DNA from: Rhea pennata
Taxonomy: Eukaryota > Chordata > Aves > Rheiformes > Rheidae
Assembly (NCBI RefSeq): GCF_028389875.1
Contig: NC_084675.1
Span: 18,748,412 to 18,812,411, forward strand
Direction: 5' to 3'
Length of the DNA stretch: 64,000 bases
Under the pieces are notes generated by a model. It did not search any database. It saw nothing but the letters and a program-made list of their open reading frames with translations, and had not been told where the DNA came from. Within the stretch, counting starts at the first letter, position 1, and every line of letters starts with the position of its first letter. The position numbers and the translations under genes were made by a program. Of this stretch, positions 62,801 through 64,000 are shown in pieces.

Positions 62801-63945
62801 TTGAGCCCATAAACCCAGAATGAACAAGGTCACTAGCAACTTGTCTTACCTCCTGTAGTCTTCTTACAGAACAAGTGGTTTTTCATATCATAGTTAGTTT
62901 CATTTGGATGATAACCATATCCTAAGTAGAGTATTAGTTGAATGTCTTGTTCAGATTCCAGGTGGATCACTATAGATGTATTTTCTGAAGTGACATTGAC
63001 TTGGAAAGCACTAACATTGCCTAGATTCAAAAGAATCCTGTCTTCCTGAGCTGCTGAAAGCCTTGGTAGCAAAATCTATTTTTAAACAGAAAGATACAGC
63101 TTTGAATACGGCAGAACACCTTATTTCTGTTATCTACGAGCACAATAAAGCCACATGCCAGAGGATCTTTTTTCACAACATAGGGAAAGCGTGGCCAGCA
63201 ACATTGGCTACTTATCCTAGATAGGCTTCTCTAATGAATTTTTGTTTCATGAGTGGATTTTCTTAATTCTTTCAAATAATCTCTGAAAAGTCTATTTCAA
63301 ATCTATACAGACTCACCACAAATTTTGTGATCTTTGGTGTGCTTATGATCTAAGAGGTGAGATTATAACTATAATTGATTATAATTGAAACACTGGTTGT
63401 GTGAACTTCATCTATGAATCATTTAGATGTCAGTTTATACATGGGCTAGGAAGCCCATCAGTACTAATATGAACATACAGTTTGCTAGATGATCAAATCA
63501 GACATTACATTCTGCTTCAGGATGACCATAATTTATAGTCATTTTCCATAACCATTAGCATTCTCACATCCATCTAAATGAAGAGTAAGATACCCATTTT
63601 TTAAAAAAAGACGGAACTGTTTGTTATTTTATTCTTCAAACCACACAGATCATTCCAACACAAATACTTGCACCATGATCCCATTATACGTGGTAACAAA
63701 CACAATATGGCCATTACAATCATCACACCCAAGATAACAAAAATTACAGTTTATTTACAAAGGAAGAACACAGGAAAGAAAGGGAGAGGGATAGGAAGTT
63801 TGCAGTTTACCTCAATGTTTTCTTTGAGATTGCTGACTGGTATAATCAAGCCATCCAAACCAGTAAGACTTAGACCTCCCACTGTTCCACTGACATCAAA
63901 ACTGGCGTCACTGGAGAAAAAGGGATTCACTGCAAAGCTCACCAT
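43538..63945 (-). CDS. PKD1L2: PKD1L2, polycystin-1-like 2, 3' 23 exons (partial gene)
   Basis: PKD1L2 belongs to the polycystin-1 family of large membrane proteins. The 23 exons join without a phase error or stop into 4050 nt (1349 aa plus TAA). Order: part of the REJ/GAIN region (fragment residues 1-185); GPS with the Cys/Trp framework in exons at 62249-62442 and 61574-61804 and the cleavage triplet HLT (201-203); first membrane helix (about 232-251); PLAT/LH2 domain (about 263-380); further helices; polycystin (TOP) extracellular domain (about 870-1060); ion-channel-like helices and pore (about 1085-1305); short charged tail. Eleven membrane segments are predicted. Upstream exons (lectin-type domains, most of REJ) lie to the right of the window. 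Introns are short (0.2-1.6 kb) and hold a CR1, a MIR-like piece and T/A runs, otherwise nothing recognised. PKD1L2, rather than PKD1L3 or PKD1, is supported by synteny beside GCSH. Confidence 0.93.
44254..44281 (+). repeat. (GTT)n plus T-run
   Basis: GTTGTTGTTGTTG is followed by about 16 T in the last intron of PKD1L2. Confidence 0.7.
44536..44667 (-). CDS. PKD1L2: PKD1L2 exon v (1270-1313), TM11
   Basis: [20 protein letters not shown] then [16 protein letters not shown], membrane segment 11 (S6 of the channel fold), followed by SEEQKHYQ. Confidence 0.95.
45787..45888 (-). CDS. PKD1L2: PKD1L2 exon u (1236-1269), pore region
   Basis: [20 protein letters not shown] then [14 protein letters not shown]: the pore-helix and filter position of polycystin channels. 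Acceptor CCTGCAG. It has no acidic residue at the LGD filter position of PKD2 (it reads LGI). Confidence 0.93.
47347..47557 (-). CDS. PKD1L2: PKD1L2 exon t (1165-1235), TM9-TM10
   Basis: [20 protein letters not shown] with membrane segments 9 ([18 protein letters not shown]) and 10 ([18 protein letters not shown]). Acceptor CTTACAG, donor GTGAGT. Confidence 0.95.
47844..47875 (+). repeat. T32 homopolymer in PKD1L2 intron
   Basis: 32 consecutive T are followed by ATGA, about 110 bp before the CR1 fragment. Confidence 0.85.
47988..48533 (+). mobile_element. decayed CR1 LINE 3' fragment
   Basis: The sequence follows the CR1 3' region: GGCTGCATCTGCAATAGTGA, GGGTCCCCAAGT, AGAGACATGGAC, GAGTCCAGTGGAGGGCTGC, TTTGCTCAGCCTGGAGAAAA, GGACAAGGGG, CAGAGAGGCTGTGG, ATCCTTGGAGA and AACAACCTGATCTAA. 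It is 5'-truncated, many substitutions and small indels have accumulated, and the 3' tip is degraded. It is antisense to PKD1L2 in the intron between exons s and t. It supports a sauropsid, probably avian, host. Confidence 0.9.
48982..49142 (-). CDS. PKD1L2: PKD1L2 exon s (1112-1165), TM8
   Basis: [20 protein letters not shown] then [17 protein letters not shown], membrane segment 8. Donor GTAAGT directly follows GAGGA; unspliced, the frame would hit TAA at once. Confidence 0.95.
49483..49610 (-). CDS. PKD1L2: PKD1L2 exon r (1069-1111), TM7
   Basis: [19 protein letters not shown] then [20 protein letters not shown], membrane segment 7. Confidence 0.95.
50517..50650 (-). CDS. PKD1L2: PKD1L2 exon q (1024-1069), TOP end
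   Basis: [20 protein letters not shown] then [13 protein letters not shown] and MFETNAL: the conserved end of the polycystin domain. Confidence 0.95.
51670..51997 (-). CDS. PKD1L2: PKD1L2 exon p (915-1024), polycystin (TOP) domain
   Basis: This is the largest exon here. [20 protein letters not shown] then [11 protein letters not shown] and C..Y form the polycystin domain core. It ends [14 protein letters not shown]. Donor GTATCC. Confidence 0.95.
52190..52315 (+). mobile_element. probable MIR (tRNA-derived SINE) remnant
   Basis: TATTTTATAGAGGAGGAAAC TGAGA..., then TTACTTGC and AGAGTCACACAGCAGAGC, follow the core of MIR elements (GAGGAAACTGAG ... GTCACACAGC). It is an ancient SINE remnant in the PKD1L2 intron between exons o and p. 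Confidence 0.65.
52916..53101 (-). CDS. PKD1L2: PKD1L2 exon o (853-915), TM6 and TOP start
   Basis: [20 protein letters not shown] (membrane segment 6) continues to [12 protein letters not shown] and [10 protein letters not shown], the start of the polycystin extracellular domain. Confidence 0.94.
53777..53917 (-). CDS. PKD1L2: PKD1L2 exon n (806-853)
   Basis: This cytoplasmic segment reads [20 protein letters not shown] to [10 protein letters not shown], just before membrane segment 6. Donor GTATTA is weaker than its neighbours. Confidence 0.9.
55418..55514 (-). CDS. PKD1L2: PKD1L2 exon m (774-806)
   Basis: [20 protein letters not shown] to GSLSAP ends the helix and starts an acidic cytoplasmic loop. 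Confidence 0.92.
55963..56194 (-). CDS. PKD1L2: PKD1L2 exon l (696-773), TM4-TM5
   Basis: [18 protein letters not shown] leads into two membrane segments, [20 protein letters not shown] and [18 protein letters not shown]. Acceptor CTCAAG, donor GTGAGA. Confidence 0.93.
56987..57215 (-). CDS. PKD1L2: PKD1L2 exon k (620-696)
   Basis: This cytoplasmic, helical linker reads [19 protein letters not shown] to CSSASISE and includes [16 protein letters not shown], a coiled-coil-like segment. Acceptor ACTTGCAG. Confidence 0.92.
57814..58030 (-). CDS. PKD1L2: PKD1L2 exon j (548-620)
   Basis: This is the cytoplasmic linker [18 protein letters not shown] through [11 protein letters not shown]. Acceptor TTTTCTAG, donor GTAAGT. 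Confidence 0.92.
58621..58847 (-). CDS. PKD1L2: PKD1L2 exon i (472-547), TM3, GC donor
   Basis: [20 protein letters not shown] continues into [17 protein letters not shown] (membrane segment 3 and basic flank), then a variable linker ending LTPEAVIK. The donor appears to be GC (AAG then GCAAGT). A weaker GT donor 42 bases earlier (CAG then GTCACC) would also be phase 0 and drop 14 residues. Confidence 0.88.
58992..59191 (-). CDS. PKD1L2: PKD1L2 exon h (405-472), TM2
   Basis: [20 protein letters not shown] through [19 protein letters not shown] (membrane segment 2) to KMDL. Acceptor TTTCACAG, donor GTAATA. Confidence 0.93.
59717..59863 (-). CDS. PKD1L2: PKD1L2 exon g (356-405), PLAT end
   Basis: [24 protein letters not shown]... 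is the end of the PLAT domain, including the conserved WYFLCNSWL. Acceptor CTATAG, donor GTAAAT. Confidence 0.94.
60390..60568 (-). CDS. PKD1L2: PKD1L2 exon f (297-356), PLAT middle
   Basis: [17 protein letters not shown] to [14 protein letters not shown]. The LWHDNSG motif is typical of polycystin PLAT domains. It ends with two bases of the W356 codon. Confidence 0.95.
60783..60884 (-). CDS. PKD1L2: PKD1L2 exon e (263-296), PLAT start
   Basis: [24 protein letters not shown]... opens the PLAT/LH2 beta-sandwich on the cytoplasmic side. 34 codons, phase 0. Confidence 0.93.
61574..61804 (-). CDS. PKD1L2: PKD1L2 exon d (186-262), GPS cleavage site and TM1
   Basis: It contains [16 protein letters not shown]197, C199 and the HLT autoproteolysis triplet at 201-203. 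Then comes TM1 ([20 protein letters not shown]) and a basic stop-transfer RRKD. Phase 0 both ends. Confidence 0.95.
62249..62442 (-). CDS. PKD1L2: PKD1L2 exon c (121-185), GPS first half
   Basis: It encodes [14 protein letters not shown] to SYGCH. C169, W172, W179 and C184 form the front part of the GPS Cys/Trp framework. Acceptor TTCAAG, donor GTAAGT. Confidence 0.93.
62850..63075 (-). CDS. PKD1L2: PKD1L2 exon b (46-121)
   Basis: It encodes [17 protein letters not shown] to LFCKKTTG in the extracellular GAIN-type region, with several NxT/NxS glycosylation sites (NVTS, NTS, NET). Acceptor AAATAG, donor GTAAGA. Confidence 0.9.
63811..63945 (-). CDS. PKD1L2: PKD1L2 exon a (fragment residues 1-45)
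   Basis: 45 codons, [12 protein letters not shown] to LKENIE, phase 0 both ends, acceptor AATAG, donor GTAAAC. It is part of the extracellular REJ/GAIN region. The first exon base is inferred; the ATG is an internal Met. Confidence 0.85.
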
Positions 63946-64000
63946 CTATTAGCAAGACATTAACAATCAACTCTGAGCTATTGTTAATATTTCATTATAT

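Noticed and set aside
1-64000. CRISPR arrays, operons, phage or toxin modules, ERV or LTR copies
   Set aside because: None were seen; the window is a vertebrate genic region with split genes.

Overview
This is vertebrate nuclear DNA: split genes with canonical splice sites, CpG-island promoters, poly(A) signals, a decayed CR1 LINE and very few other repeats. The CR1 remnant, the short introns and the extreme GC of the promoter islands point to a sauropsid, most likely a bird. The gene order ATMIN - C16orf46 - GCSH - PKD1L2 is the one known from human 16q23. No prokaryotic, viral or CRISPR-like system is present.

Layout, left to right. (1) 164-1994 (+) is the last coding exon of ATMIN, with an array of TQT motifs for dynein light chain binding; a long AT-rich 3' flank or UTR follows. 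(2) 13417-15344 (-) is a C16orf46 orthologue in two coding exons; its first exon lies in a CpG island (about 14.94-15.79 kb). ATMIN and C16orf46 converge, and between them lies a palindrome carrying a poly(A) hexamer on both strands. (3) 20945-21889 (+) is an intact single-exon glycogen-targeting subunit of protein phosphatase 1 (PPP1R3 family, 314 aa) with a TATA box and CpG island, possibly followed by a 7-kb 3' UTR. I do not know of a gene of this type at this place in mammals. (4) 33.2-33.53 kb (-) holds an unrecognised candidate terminal exon with two poly(A) signals. (5) 36077-42877 (-) is complete GCSH, the lipoyl-carrying H protein of mitochondrial glycine cleavage, in five exons (167 aa), with a 21-bp GC minisatellite in its promoter. 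(6) 43538-63945 (-) is the 3' part of PKD1L2: 23 exons that join in phase into 1349 codons without a stop, covering the GPS cleavage site, PLAT domain, 11 predicted membrane segments, the polycystin (TOP) domain and the pore region. Its 5' exons lie beyond the right edge.

The genes are not a functional operon. They share only neighbourhood: PKD1L2 ends about 660 bp upstream of the GCSH start codon on the same strand. Exon boundaries were set by hand from AG/GT sites, phase bookkeeping and remembered family sequences. All exon phases in GCSH, C16orf46 and PKD1L2 are consistent, which is the strongest internal evidence for these models.
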